Made by a program: the position numbers and the translations under genes
Notes under the pieces: generated by a model
Told to the model about the DNA's origin: nothing
Database searches by the model: none
The model's input: only the letters and a program-made list of their open reading frames with translations
Shown here: one piece after another, positions 41,460-50,193 of the stretch
Layout of the letters: every line of letters begins with the position of its first letter
How positions within the stretch are numbered: the first letter of the stretch is position 1
Assembly (NCBI RefSeq): GCF_902859735.1
Contig: NZ_CADIJY010000001.1
Location: 930,001 to 994,000, forward strand
Direction: 5' to 3'
DNA: 64,000 nt
From: Achromobacter aegrifaciens
GTDB lineage: Bacteria > Pseudomonadota > Gammaproteobacteria > Burkholderiales > Burkholderiaceae_B

Positions 41460-42389
41460 ATGAAAAATACGCTGATGGCCACGCACCTGCGCCTGGTCGG
41501 CATGGCCGCGCTCTGGGGCGCGTCGTGGTCCTGGGGCAAGGTCGTCGCCCAGGCCATGGCTCCATTGGCCGCGGCCAGCCTGCGGTTCCTGTTCGCCAGC
41601 GTGGTGCTGGTTCTGTGGATGCATCGCGCCTCGGCGCTGCGCGGCCTGAAGTCCCTGACGCGCAACCAATGGCTTGGCCTGGCCGCCGCCGCGTTGGCGG
41701 GCGTCTTTGGCTACTCCAGCTTCTTCATGTTGAGCCTGCAGCTGGTGCCGGCCGGCAAGGCCGCGATCGTGGTGACGCTGAATCCAGGCGCGACGCTGTT
41801 GCTGGCGGCGATCCTGTTCCGCGAACATCTCAATCCAGCCATCCTGGCCGGCATGGTTCTTTCGGCCATCGGTGCGTATATCGCCATCGGCGGCGGGGTT
41901 TCACAAGCAGCCGCCGGCTCCGGCGTAGGCATCGGCGAACTGCTGCTGCTCGGTTGCGTGGCCTGCTGGGTGGCCTACACCCTGATCGGCCGGCTGGTGC
42001 TCAAAGGCGTGGACGCCCTGACCACCACCACGGTGACCACCGTGATTGGCGCGCTGATGCTGCTGCTCACCAGTCTGATCGTGGAAGGCGTTCCCGCCTG
42101 GCAGAAGCTGGGGCAGGCGCCGGCCAGCGCCTGGGGCAGCCTGCTGGCTTTGGCGTTCGGGGCGACCGCGATCGCCTACGCCTGGTACTTCGAAGGCGTG
42201 AAGGCGCTGGGCGCCGGCGCGGCGTCGGGCTACATCACGCTGGTGCCCGTCTTCGGCGTGCTGTTCTCCAGCCTTTGGCTGGGCGAAGCCACGCCCGCGA
42301 ATCTGTTCATCGGCGCCGCCCTTGCGATCTCGGGCATGGCCATCATGCACGTCGGCCGGCGTCGCGCCGAGGCGCGACAGCGCCGATAG
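41460..42389 (+). CDS. EamA/DMT-family transporter
   Basis: A 309-aa inner-membrane carrier with ten hydrophobic segments in two EamA halves (RLVGMAALWGASWSWGKVVAQ at the start; LGCVACWVAYTLIGRLVLKG near 160). Family members often export amino acids or metabolites. The end of the protein (LFIGAALAISGMAIMHVGRRR) is standard. The next gene begins 11 bases later. Confidence 0.88.
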   Translation: MKNTLMATHLRLVGMAALWGASWSWGKVVAQAMAPLAAASLRFLFASVVLVLWMHRASALRGLKSLTRNQWLGLAAAALAGVFGYSSFFMLSLQLVPAGKAAIVVTLNPGATLLLAAILFREHLNPAILAGMVLSAIGAYIAIGGGVSQAAAGSGVGIGELLLLGCVACWVAYTLIGRLVLKGVDALTTTTVTTVIGALMLLLTSLIVEGVPAWQKLGQAPASAWGSLLALAFGATAIAYAWYFEGVKALGAGAASGYITLVPVFGVLFSSLWLGEATPANLFIGAALAISGMAIMHVGRRRAEARQRR

Positions 42390-42400
42390 GCGGACCTTAC

Positions 42401-42799
42401 ATGCAGCCCTATACCCACGACAACATGCCGGCCCAGGAGACTTGGCTGGACTGCGCGACCGCCGACGGAGGCCGGCTGCGCGTGGTGCTGCTCGCAGCCG
42501 ATCCGCAGGCGGCGGCGCCGCTGCTGGCGCGGGCCCGCTCGATCGCTCAAGCGCTGGCGACGCACCGCGACGCCGCGTTGCAATTCCTCTGGCAGGCGGG
42601 ACGCGACACCGGCGACCCCGAAGATCCCCCTGTGACGTTCCTGGAACACTTCACGCCATCCGACCTGATCGTCGCGGCCGACGGGGGCTACGTGCTGCAC
42701 CTGGCGCCGCGCGACGCGACCTGGTTCATGGATGGCTATTGGCCGGCCGTACGCTTCGCGGCGGATGACCGGCCTGCGGACTGGATCTGCGAATCCTGA
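42401..42799 (+). CDS. Hypothetical protein, soluble
   Basis: 132 aa, not recognised. It is acidic, with no signal or membrane segment. An N-terminal strand pattern (WLDCATADGGRLRVVLLAADP) precedes an Ala-rich helix (AAAPLLARARSIAQALATHRDAALQFLWQ), and the C-terminal part is aromatic (YWPAVRFAADDRPADWICES). It follows the EamA gene closely but has no obvious functional link. It opens a run of uncharacterised genes that includes a SUKH protein. Confidence 0.6.
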   Translation: MQPYTHDNMPAQETWLDCATADGGRLRVVLLAADPQAAAPLLARARSIAQALATHRDAALQFLWQAGRDTGDPEDPPVTFLEHFTPSDLIVAADGGYVLHLAPRDATWFMDGYWPAVRFAADDRPADWICES

Positions 42800-42936
42800 T
42801 CCGAGCCACCGTATCCAAAGCGGCCTCTTGGCGCTTGGAGGCAATGCCGCGTCAGGTTCCGCACAGGCGCATGATTACACTCTGATCGTGACACGTGCGT
42901 CATTCACGGAGAAGTCGACATGCAATTGGCTCAAAC

Positions 42937-43545
42937 ATGACTAGCAACGACGGGATTCAGGTCTCGGTCTATACCCGATGGCACCAGTTGTCGGTGCCGT
43001 TGGCCTTCGCCCTGGCGGCGGGCAGCTTCATGCTGGTGGTGTTCAACCGTGGGCCGATTGTTCTGGCGGTTGTGCTGGCGGTGCTGGGGTTGCTGGCGCC
43101 GCCGCTGGTGGCGTTCAAGGGCTTTCCCACACGCAATACCGTCAAGGTGACGTCCGAAGGGCTGGAGTTTTCGCGCCGCTCCGCCGTCGCCTTCGCCCAA
43201 TTGTCCCGCTGGGGCACCGACGATTATCTCAAGCTGGTCCGTCCCGGCCTGCCGACGTTGCTGGTCAGTGCAGTGGACCGGCCCACACGTGAACGTCTGT
43301 TGCGCGAGTTTGAGCAGGCCTTGGCGGCGTGGCATACGCGCCAGCCCGCCGGTACGCAGGCGGCGCGCCGCACACATTTCTATGGTTCCACGGCAGGACG
43401 CCTGGTGGGCCTGTTGATCATCGCGCTGGGGGCGGGTGTGGCGGTCATGGCGCTGAGCTTGCGCGAACCGTCGATGTCGCTGGCTATCGTTGGCGGGCTG
43501 GGAGCGCTGTTCGGATTGACGATGCTGTTTGGCCGGCGGGGCTGA
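42937..43545 (+). CDS. Hypothetical membrane protein with possible PH-like central domain
   Basis: 202 aa, not assigned to a family. Two adjacent hydrophobic segments (about 15-60), a soluble domain of about 85 residues (NTVKVTSEGLEFSRRSAVAF, then LVSAVDRPTRERLLREFEQAL), and two further hydrophobic segments at the C terminus. The strand-rich middle followed by a helix resembles bacterial PH or YcxB-like domains, but this is only a fold guess. ATG at 42937 was preferred over 42895, which adds a basic leader. Confidence 0.6.
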   Translation: MTSNDGIQVSVYTRWHQLSVPLAFALAAGSFMLVVFNRGPIVLAVVLAVLGLLAPPLVAFKGFPTRNTVKVTSEGLEFSRRSAVAFAQLSRWGTDDYLKLVRPGLPTLLVSAVDRPTRERLLREFEQALAAWHTRQPAGTQAARRTHFYGSTAGRLVGLLIIALGAGVAVMALSLREPSMSLAIVGGLGALFGLTMLFGRRG

Positions 43546-43687
43546 ACGGTCATGGCAGCCAGGCAGGTCGAGGTGTGTGCGCAGATCGTGGAAGCGCTTG
43601 CCGCCGCAATCAAAGATATAGTGGTGCGCTTTCAAGGCTCCCGCTTTCGCGGCGAACCAGGACTTTTCTTAGCTTCAGGATGCTTGC

Positions 43688-44269
43688 ATGACCATGACCG
43701 CCGAACAGTTTCATCAACGCATGTGGGAAATCCTGGATCCCGTGGACACCGAGCATTTCGAGGTCGTGGCCGCGCCCGCGCCCGATGCGGAGGCGATCGC
43801 CGGGCTGGAAGCCGCTGTAGGCTTCCCGCTGCCTTCGGCGTTTGCGGCCTTCTGCCAGCGTACCAACGGCCTGTGCGTGATGGCGCGCGAGGAAGTCTGG
43901 CCGCATGCGAAGGAATTCGAAGTCGGCCCCGCCTGGACTTTCTGGCGCGGCCTGGTGCTGTTGGGCATCGATGCGCCGGAGTTGCCCGAATGGGCCAGCA
44001 TCTCGGCGCAGCAGCGCCAGCTTGCCGAGGCCGGTTTGCCCGGCATCCTGCCCGTGCTGAAGGTCGTGGGTGACGGCAGCCGGATCTGGGGCGTGGATCA
44101 GGCGGGGACGGTCGTGGCGATCGATGACCTGACCGATGTGGAGCCGCTGGCCGGCGACCTCACCGACCTCTACGCCGAGCAGATAGCCGATCTGCTGCAG
44201 CGCCAGCAGGATATGGCGCGGCGGCTGGCCGAACGCGCGGCGCGCAAGCAGCGCAAGCTGCCGGGTTAG
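43688..44269 (+). CDS. SMI1/KNR4 (SUKH) family protein
   Basis: 193 aa. The SUKH signature is visible: an N-terminal helix with IAGLEAAVGFPLPSAFAAFCQRTNG (about residues 36-60), a strand region, and ILPVLKVVGDGSRIWGVDQAGTVVAIDD (about 118-145). A charged helix ends the protein (QRQQDMARRLAERAARKQRK). SUKH proteins are often immunity proteins against contact-dependent or polymorphic toxins. No toxin gene is adjacent. The next gene begins one base after its stop. Confidence 0.78.
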   Translation: MTMTAEQFHQRMWEILDPVDTEHFEVVAAPAPDAEAIAGLEAAVGFPLPSAFAAFCQRTNGLCVMAREEVWPHAKEFEVGPAWTFWRGLVLLGIDAPELPEWASISAQQRQLAEAGLPGILPVLKVVGDGSRIWGVDQAGTVVAIDDLTDVEPLAGDLTDLYAEQIADLLQRQQDMARRLAERAARKQRKLPG

Positions 44270-44270
44270 C

Positions 44271-45287
44271 ATGAGCGCAATGCTGCAAGTCACGGAAGAA
44301 CCCCTGGCCGATGAGGACATCGTGCTGCTGCGCCGTGGCCGTCGCGGCAGATTCCTGACGGCCGTGTTCGCGGGGCTGATGTTCCTGCTGCTGGCGAGCA
44401 GCGCGATCATGTTCGTCGTGCTTGGCGCGTCCGATCGCAGCCTGCGCCGCGGCGCTGACGGCGTGGTGATCCTGTTGTGCACAGTGGCGATGACTTGCTT
44501 CGCGGTCTTTCTTGGACGCAGGTTGCTGCGCCTGCCGCAAGCCTGGCGCCGCTTCAATCGGGTGTTGAAGGGGCGTGTACCCAAGCAGATCGTTTCCGGA
44601 CACCTGACCGGTTTTGGTCCGGCCGGGAGTCCCGGTATCTGCTACGTCTTCGGCGAACAGCGCGTGGACGTAGCTCTGCCGTTTTGGAACGAGATCGCCA
44701 GGGACACTCGAGAAGGCTTCCGGCCTGTGACGGCCGTGGCGCTGACGGACCTACCCGTGCGCCTGCACTTGCTGACGCTGGACCCCGACGCGCCACCCGT
44801 GCTGTTGCTGGCCGAGTACCCGATGAGCGCGCAGGCCTGGAATTCGGTCGAGGAAGTCAGCGATGCCGACCGCGAGGCCGTGCGCAAGGAAGAATTGAGC
44901 CTGCGCAAGTTCTTCTACGTGCTCGCCCTGGCCCCGCTGGTCGGCAGCCTGTTCCTGGGGCCCTTGATCCTGCTGGCCGCATTCTTCGTTCTCACGGGAT
45001 TCGTGCTGGGCATGCGCAGCCCCAGGCTGAAGCGGGCCCGCTACAAGCACGGGGTACGCGGCCTGATCGAGGAAGTCGTGACCTATCGCGTGCGCGCGTC
45101 CAACTCGAACATTTCCACGCTGGTTCACAACTATCGCATCGGGGGCGTGATGTACCGGGTCGAGCATTTAGGGCAAGCTGCCGCGCCGGGCCAGCGCGTT
45201 GCCTTCGAGTATCTCGACGGAACGGGCATCATGGGGCCGAGCGCCTTGTTCTTTCGGATTGAAGACGAGCCGGTCATGACGCTATGA
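44271..45287 (+). CDS. Hypothetical membrane protein paired with the SUKH gene
   Basis: 338 aa, not recognised. Two hydrophobic segments at about 28-50 and 62-82, a soluble domain (about 90-210), a second hydrophobic pair (about 213-250), and a soluble C-terminal domain with YRVRASNSNISTLVHNYRIGG and RVEHLGQAAAPGQRV. The 2+2 membrane layout resembles the 202-aa protein upstream. It starts directly after the SUKH gene, so the two are probably co-translated and may act together. Confidence 0.62.
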   Translation: MSAMLQVTEEPLADEDIVLLRRGRRGRFLTAVFAGLMFLLLASSAIMFVVLGASDRSLRRGADGVVILLCTVAMTCFAVFLGRRLLRLPQAWRRFNRVLKGRVPKQIVSGHLTGFGPAGSPGICYVFGEQRVDVALPFWNEIARDTREGFRPVTAVALTDLPVRLHLLTLDPDAPPVLLLAEYPMSAQAWNSVEEVSDADREAVRKEELSLRKFFYVLALAPLVGSLFLGPLILLAAFFVLTGFVLGMRSPRLKRARYKHGVRGLIEEVVTYRVRASNSNISTLVHNYRIGGVMYRVEHLGQAAAPGQRVAFEYLDGTGIMGPSALFFRIEDEPVMTL

Positions 45288-45358
45288 GCGCGGCGCGCTG
45301 CCCGCCGCATTGAACCCTGCCGGGATCTCTGCGGGCGGCGCGGGCCGAGCCGGCGACT

Positions 45359-46567
45359 TCATGCCTGTGCGCAACACGCTTGAGTGCTTGCGTTGTCGCC
45401 AGGCGCGTGGCGGCCATGCCCGGCCTCGGCCGGCGCCATGCCCGCAACCGTGCAGTTCCGTCCTCGTCGCTTCGCCTCGTAAAGCAGGTCGTCTGCCCGT
45501 TTCAACGCGCTGGCGAAAGGTTCTCCTGCCTGCACGACGGTCACTCCCATGCTTGCGGTGAAACAGGAATCTGGAACCTGTGGCGTCCAGCGCTGCGCCA
45601 CGAAACTGGCACGGATCTCTTCGGCGATTGCGGTGGCGTTTTCCAGGCTTGCCGTGGGCAGCAGCAACAGGAATTCTTCTCCTCCCAGCCGGGCCGCATG
45701 GATGCGGGTGTCCGTTAGCGGCCTGAGCAGGGCGCCGAATCGGGCAAGCACCATGTCGCCAAACGCGTGGCCGAAGACATCGTTGATGCGCTTGAAGTTG
45801 TCGATGTCGGCCATGATCAGCGCGGTCGGCGTCGCCGCATCCGAGAATGCGCGCCCGGAGGCAAGCAGACTATCGAGTCCTTGGCGGTTCAGCAGGCCCG
45901 TCAAGGCGTCGGTATGGGCGTGGCGACGGTACTTCTCTATGGCGTCGTAGCTCGTCGCGATGAAGACCGCGAAGGTCAGGACTATGCTTCCGAGCAGTCC
46001 GGTGTATTGGATCAGGATGCCCCAGACCGACGTTCTCCATTCGCCCGTTGAGAGCGGCGGAATCGGGGCGGCAATGTACAGGATGCACTGGCCCGTCAAC
46101 ACGAGGGAGATGAAGAGGAACGCGGCGGTGAGCACCCTGTCCGACGTGGTCACGGCATGCCTGGCGAAGGACAGCGTGGCCCGCCAGGTCACGAGCGCGC
46201 AACAGGCTTGCACGAAGAACGTTTCCAGCTTCGCACTGGCAAACAGCACTACCGAGACAACTACCATCGCCGTCGAGGCAAGCAGGACCGCAGCATCGAA
46301 GTAGGGGGGAACCTGGCTGCGCCTGCGGCTCTGGAGGGCGCGACAGGCGAGGATGACGCCGCCCAGAATGAAAGCGTCCTCGACAACCTGTTTATATGGG
46401 GAAAGTGCGCTGGCCTGCACCAGCATGATGGCGTAGCCTGCGCCCAGGCTGGCCAGGGCGCAGCCCCACCGGAGCGTATTGAAGCCGATGAAGCGTGCAG
46501 CGCAGAGTCCGATGGCGCACATCAGGATCGCTGCAGGCACGGACCATTCAAGAAGGGTTGCGGGCAT
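45359..46567 (-). CDS. Diguanylate cyclase with N-terminal membrane sensor
   Basis: 402 aa. About seven hydrophobic segments fill residues 5-205. A GGDEF domain (about 210-375) makes cyclic di-GMP. The active-site signature is GGEEF at 295-299, a functional variant, with metal-binding Asp near 254 (IMADIDNFKRIND). The usual inhibitory RxxD site before it is absent (DTRIHAARLGG), so product inhibition may be weak. A Cys/Ala-rich tail follows. The start at 46567 omits a poor leader. Confidence 0.9.
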   Translation of the reverse strand: MPATLLEWSVPAAILMCAIGLCAARFIGFNTLRWGCALASLGAGYAIMLVQASALSPYKQVVEDAFILGGVILACRALQSRRRSQVPPYFDAAVLLASTAMVVVSVVLFASAKLETFFVQACCALVTWRATLSFARHAVTTSDRVLTAAFLFISLVLTGQCILYIAAPIPPLSTGEWRTSVWGILIQYTGLLGSIVLTFAVFIATSYDAIEKYRRHAHTDALTGLLNRQGLDSLLASGRAFSDAATPTALIMADIDNFKRINDVFGHAFGDMVLARFGALLRPLTDTRIHAARLGGEEFLLLLPTASLENATAIAEEIRASFVAQRWTPQVPDSCFTASMGVTVVQAGEPFASALKRADDLLYEAKRRGRNCTVAGMAPAEAGHGRHAPGDNASTQACCAQA

Positions 46568-46898
46568 GGACAGGCGAATGCGTGGAACGGTACACAGTCG
46601 AGCGCATGCTCGACCGACACAATTTGTATGGAAAAAGATTACAGTGTGTTGCAATGTATCGCCAGGACTCAACAGTCAAGGATTGTCAAGCGATGCGGCC
46701 AGCTTCGCCGGGAAGGGAAAGCCGGTATCTGCCGGACGTTGAACAGCTGGCGAGAGACGCGGCGGCTGTCAGCTGGCCGACAGGCGGGCGCGAGGGGCGC
46801 CAGCTACACTTCCGGCATCCCGCGCCAATGTCCGCCGGACCGGTCCCGTGCCCTGTGGCAAGGCGGCGGACAGGCGGCCGGTCTCCCATTCTCCCGCC
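46568..46898. other. 331-bp divergent intergenic region (diguanylate cyclase / MFS)
   Basis: No gene recognised. The stretch 46615-46680 is AT-richer than its surroundings and should hold the promoters for both directions, but no clear -35/-10 pair or palindrome was identified. The part next to the MFS gene is GC-rich. Confidence 0.4.
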
Positions 46899-48080
46899 AT
46901 GTCGCAACCCGATTCGTTCAATCTGAAGCAGATCGCCGTGCCGGCGTTCGGCCCGTCGCTACTCTATGGCATCAGCAACGGCGCCATTCTTCCCGTGATC
47001 GCGCTCACCGCGCGCGATCAAGGAGCGTCGATAGCCACCGCCGGCCTGATAGCCGCCCTCATCGGGGTTGGCTCGCTGCTTTCCAATATTCCGTCCGCGC
47101 TGATCACCCATCGCTTCGGCGAGAAGCGCGCCATGGCTGGCGCGGCGGTGTTGAGCGTGGTCGGCCTGCTGATCGTGATTGGCGTGCCCAACCTCTGGGT
47201 GCTGGCGTTGGCCATGCTGATGCAAGGGTGCGCGCAGTCGGTGTTTCAGCTGGCGCGCCAGAGCTACATGATCGAGGTCGTGCCGCTGGCGTACAGGGCG
47301 CGCGCCCTGTCCACGCTCGGCGGTACGACGCGGATCGGTACTTTCTTCGGCCCGTTCGCGGGTGCGGCCCTGATTCATTTCGTGGGGCTGGATGGCGCCT
47401 ATTGGATTGCCATTTGCGCCATGCTCGGCGCAGGACTCATCGCCATCAAGGCGCCTGACATCGAGCCTTCGGCGGGCGCGAGCGCGGGCGCGCCGCGCGC
47501 ACGCATGGGCGAGGTTGCGCGCGACCATCGCGGCGTGTACGCCACGCTCGGCGTGGGCGTGATGCTGATCAGCGCGCTGCGCGCGTCGCGCCAGGTGGTG
47601 ATTCCCCTGTGGGCAGACCACCTGGGCCTCGACGCCGCCACCACTTCGCTCATCTACGGGCTGGTCGCCGCAGTCGATATGTCGGTGTTCTATCCGGCGG
47701 GCAAAGTGATGGACCAGCGCGGCCGCTTGTGGGTGGCATTGCCTTGCACGCTGCTGATGGGGCTGAGCCTGATGGCGATCCCGCTTACCGACGGGGTGGC
47801 GAGCTTCATCCTGGTGTCGGCGCTGCTGGGCTTCGGCAACGGCATCGGATCGGGCATCGTCATGACTCTGGGCGCTGACGCCGCCCCTGCGGGCGCGCGC
47901 ACGCAGTTCCTTGGCATCTGGCGTTTCATGGCCGACCTTGGCTCAAGCGGCGGACCCGTGGCGCTGTCGGTGCTGACCGCCCTGGTGTCGCTCGGCGGCG
48001 CATCGTTCGGTGTTGGCACGCTGGGGCTGGTGGCGGCCGGCGTGTTCTGGCGCTGGCTGCCGCGCCGCGCGCAGGCTTGA
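46899..48080 (+). CDS. MFS transporter
   Basis: A 393-aa inner-membrane carrier with 12 hydrophobic segments, of the drug-efflux-like major facilitator type. Motif-A-like sequences occur after segment 2 (ALITHRFGEKRAMAGAAVL) and in the second half (PAGKVMDQRGRLWVALP). Substrate is unknown. ATG at 46899 is preferred to 46848, which adds an Arg/Pro leader. Confidence 0.87.
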   Translation: MSQPDSFNLKQIAVPAFGPSLLYGISNGAILPVIALTARDQGASIATAGLIAALIGVGSLLSNIPSALITHRFGEKRAMAGAAVLSVVGLLIVIGVPNLWVLALAMLMQGCAQSVFQLARQSYMIEVVPLAYRARALSTLGGTTRIGTFFGPFAGAALIHFVGLDGAYWIAICAMLGAGLIAIKAPDIEPSAGASAGAPRARMGEVARDHRGVYATLGVGVMLISALRASRQVVIPLWADHLGLDAATTSLIYGLVAAVDMSVFYPAGKVMDQRGRLWVALPCTLLMGLSLMAIPLTDGVASFILVSALLGFGNGIGSGIVMTLGADAAPAGARTQFLGIWRFMADLGSSGGPVALSVLTALVSLGGASFGVGTLGLVAAGVFWRWLPRRAQA

Positions 48081-48227
48081 GGGCCTTGCTCCTGGGCTCG
48101 CACGGGTCATGGGAGCCGCGCGCGTCTCCGTAGGGAAACGGAAGATACGGTGTCGGATTGAGCTTTCGCGCCGCAATTTGTAGTCTGGCATCATATTTTT
48201 TGCGGAATGGCCGCCCCGGAGGCGCTG

Positions 48228-49127
48228 ATGCCGACTCTCTCCTATGCAATCCTCGAAGCCCCTTCCACGCTAGGCTTGGCGACCGACGGTGTGGAATGCC
48301 TGCCTGATCAGCTCCTGGCCTACGGCCTTGCTGAGCGCATCCATGCACGCCGCGCCGGGCGACTTGCCGTGCCTCCCAAGAATCCGACGCCGGATCCCGA
48401 GACCGGCACCCTGAACGCCAAGGCCATTGCGGCGTGGTCGCCCAAGCTTGCCGACGCGGTGGGCGCGCTGCTTGATGCGGGCGAGTTTCCGGTGCTGCTA
48501 GGCGGCGATTGCACAATCCTGCTGGGTTCCATGCTCGCGTTGCGCAGGCGCGGCCGTTACGGTCTGCTCTTCATCGACGGCAACGCGGACTTTTTCCAAC
48601 CGGAGGCGGAACCCAACGGCGAAGGCGCTTCGATGGATCTTGCCTTCGTCACCGGCCATGGTCCGCCGTTATTGGCCGACATCGAAGGGCGCGGGCCGTT
48701 GGTCCGCCCTCAAGACGCCGTTGCGCTCGCGTATCGCGATCATGAGGACCAGGAAGAGTACGGCAGCCAGCCGCTCCCTGAAGCGCTCAAGACGCTTGAT
48801 CTCCCCGCAGTACGTTCGATGGGCATCGAGGCTGCTGCGCGGCAGGCAGTCGATCATCTGACGCGAGCAGAGCTGGATGGTTTCTTTATCCACCTCGACG
48901 CAGACTGTCTTGACGACGCCATCATGCCGGCCGTCGATTTCCGCGTGCCTGGCGGCTTGTCGTGGGAAGAGCTGACGGCCGCGCTGCGGATTGCCCTGTC
49001 GAGCGGCAAGGCCGTCGGCCTTGAGATCACTATCTACAATCCGCGTCTTGATGAAGATGGCAGGGCCGGGCGTGGCCTGGCCGATTTGCTGGCCGCAGCC
49101 CTCGGAACGGCTGCGTCATCGGTGTAA
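48228..49127 (+). CDS. Arginase/agmatinase-fold protein with altered metal ligands
   Basis: 299 aa of the ureohydrolase superfamily. The three metal segments are recognisable but changed: GGDCT with Cys95 where arginase has His, DGNAD (117-121) where DAHAD is usual, so the second His is Asn119, and HLDADCLDD (222-230) in place of DVDxxDP. The two aspartates of each remaining motif are kept. GGAGG seven bases before the ATG at 48228 fixes the start; the earlier ATG at 48207 adds seven residues. The substrate is unknown, and a one-metal or non-hydrolytic role is possible. Confidence 0.82.
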   Translation: MPTLSYAILEAPSTLGLATDGVECLPDQLLAYGLAERIHARRAGRLAVPPKNPTPDPETGTLNAKAIAAWSPKLADAVGALLDAGEFPVLLGGDCTILLGSMLALRRRGRYGLLFIDGNADFFQPEAEPNGEGASMDLAFVTGHGPPLLADIEGRGPLVRPQDAVALAYRDHEDQEEYGSQPLPEALKTLDLPAVRSMGIEAAARQAVDHLTRAELDGFFIHLDADCLDDAIMPAVDFRVPGGLSWEELTAALRIALSSGKAVGLEITIYNPRLDEDGRAGRGLADLLAAALGTAASSV

Positions 49128-49188
49128 TCGTGGTGTCCGGCGGCACGCAGTCGCATCGAGTTTGCGTGCGGCTGCGGAATGCCTTTGA

Positions 49189-49860
49189 TCAGCGCACCGC
49201 GAACCAGTCTCCCTCCAGGCTGCCGTTCATGCCGCAGAACGGCGGACCGAAGCCGTCTTTCTCGACCCCGGCGGGCGGCGTTTCTCGCACCACCAGCACA
49301 GCGCCGCGGCGCGTCAGGTCCAGCGTCCACGGCGGCCCGTCCTGATAGGTGACGATGATGCTGTCGCCTACGGCGACAGCCTTGCCGCTCAGATCGCAGA
49401 CCCAGCGGCCGTTGTAGGGCTGGGCCGAATTGGCGGCCACGAGCAGTTGGCCGTCGGCGCCGCGGGTGATTTCAATTTCACCTTCGACGTTCTTCCACTT
49501 GCCGACAAAGCCGGCAGGCGGCTGCGGATCGATGGACTTCAGAAAATTCAGGCGGTAGCGCATGCTGGTGCCGATCTCCTTGACCGGCGTGCTGCCCGAA
49601 AAGGGCTCGGCATAGATATTGTCCCGCACGCCCAGGAAATAACGTTGGTCGGCGGTCAGTGATTTGACTGCCTCGGCGTCGAGCTTGCCGCGTACCGCCT
49701 TGTACTGCTGCGCGATGGCCGCGTCCTGGTCGGCCAGCGCCGGGTGGGCGCAAATGGCTTTTTCGACCGGAGTCGCGGCCTTGGCGCAGTTGAAAGAGGG
49801 GGCTGCCACGGCGCTGCCTGCCACGGCCAACGATGCTGCAAGGACCAGATGACGGATCAT
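49189..49860 (-). CDS. Secreted LprI-like (DUF1311) lysozyme-inhibitor family protein
   Basis: 223 aa with a signal peptide (MIRHLVLAASLAVAGSAVAAP). The LprI-type region SFNCAKAATPVEKAICAHPALADQDAAIAQQYKAV follows, with the paired cysteines of the family. The C-terminal half (about 120-223) is a separate strand-rich domain with two more cysteines (WVCDLSG, PFCGMNG). Periplasmic. LprI homologues inhibit lysozyme; that role here is inferred from the N-terminal domain only. Confidence 0.78.
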   Translation of the reverse strand: MIRHLVLAASLAVAGSAVAAPSFNCAKAATPVEKAICAHPALADQDAAIAQQYKAVRGKLDAEAVKSLTADQRYFLGVRDNIYAEPFSGSTPVKEIGTSMRYRLNFLKSIDPQPPAGFVGKWKNVEGEIEITRGADGQLLVAANSAQPYNGRWVCDLSGKAVAVGDSIIVTYQDGPPWTLDLTRRGAVLVVRETPPAGVEKDGFGPPFCGMNGSLEGDWFAVR

Positions 49861-50193
49861 CTTGTGTAGCTCTCCAGGGTTATATAAGCGTTCGATGGGC
49901 CTGTCGGCGCCGAGAGGACTGCGCAGTTTACCGGCGGGGACTGTGCTTGGGGACGCCGGGATGGCCTTGTCGCTTCTGCCAAGCGCGCCCGCGCTGGCGA
50001 CTTCCAAACCGAGGCCGCAGAATTTTGCGTTGGGATGTCAATCAAAAAAATATAAGCCTTTGATTCTTATTGAATTGCGTGCCAATTCGAGCGGATTCTG
50101 GCTGCGGACTCCTGATTTCTTGGCGAACGGTGCTTTCTTAAATATATAATTCATCTGATAAGCATTCGCATTTAGATATTGGAACGATGAATT
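49861..50193. promoter_or_regulatory. Divergent control region with possible Fur box (50157-50175)
   Basis: No gene. The part 50035-50190 is markedly AT-rich against the genome. GATAAGCATTCGCATTTAG at 50157-50175 resembles a Fur box imperfectly, 19 bases before the receptor start. A second weak candidate is TTGATTCTTATTGAATT near 50060. Iron repression of the receptor operon would be expected; the exact site is uncertain. Confidence 0.5.

Noticed and set aside
48170-48206. Sigma-54-like TGGCAT...TTGCG before the arginase-fold gene
   Set aside because: The GG-to-GC spacing is 13 instead of 10 bases.
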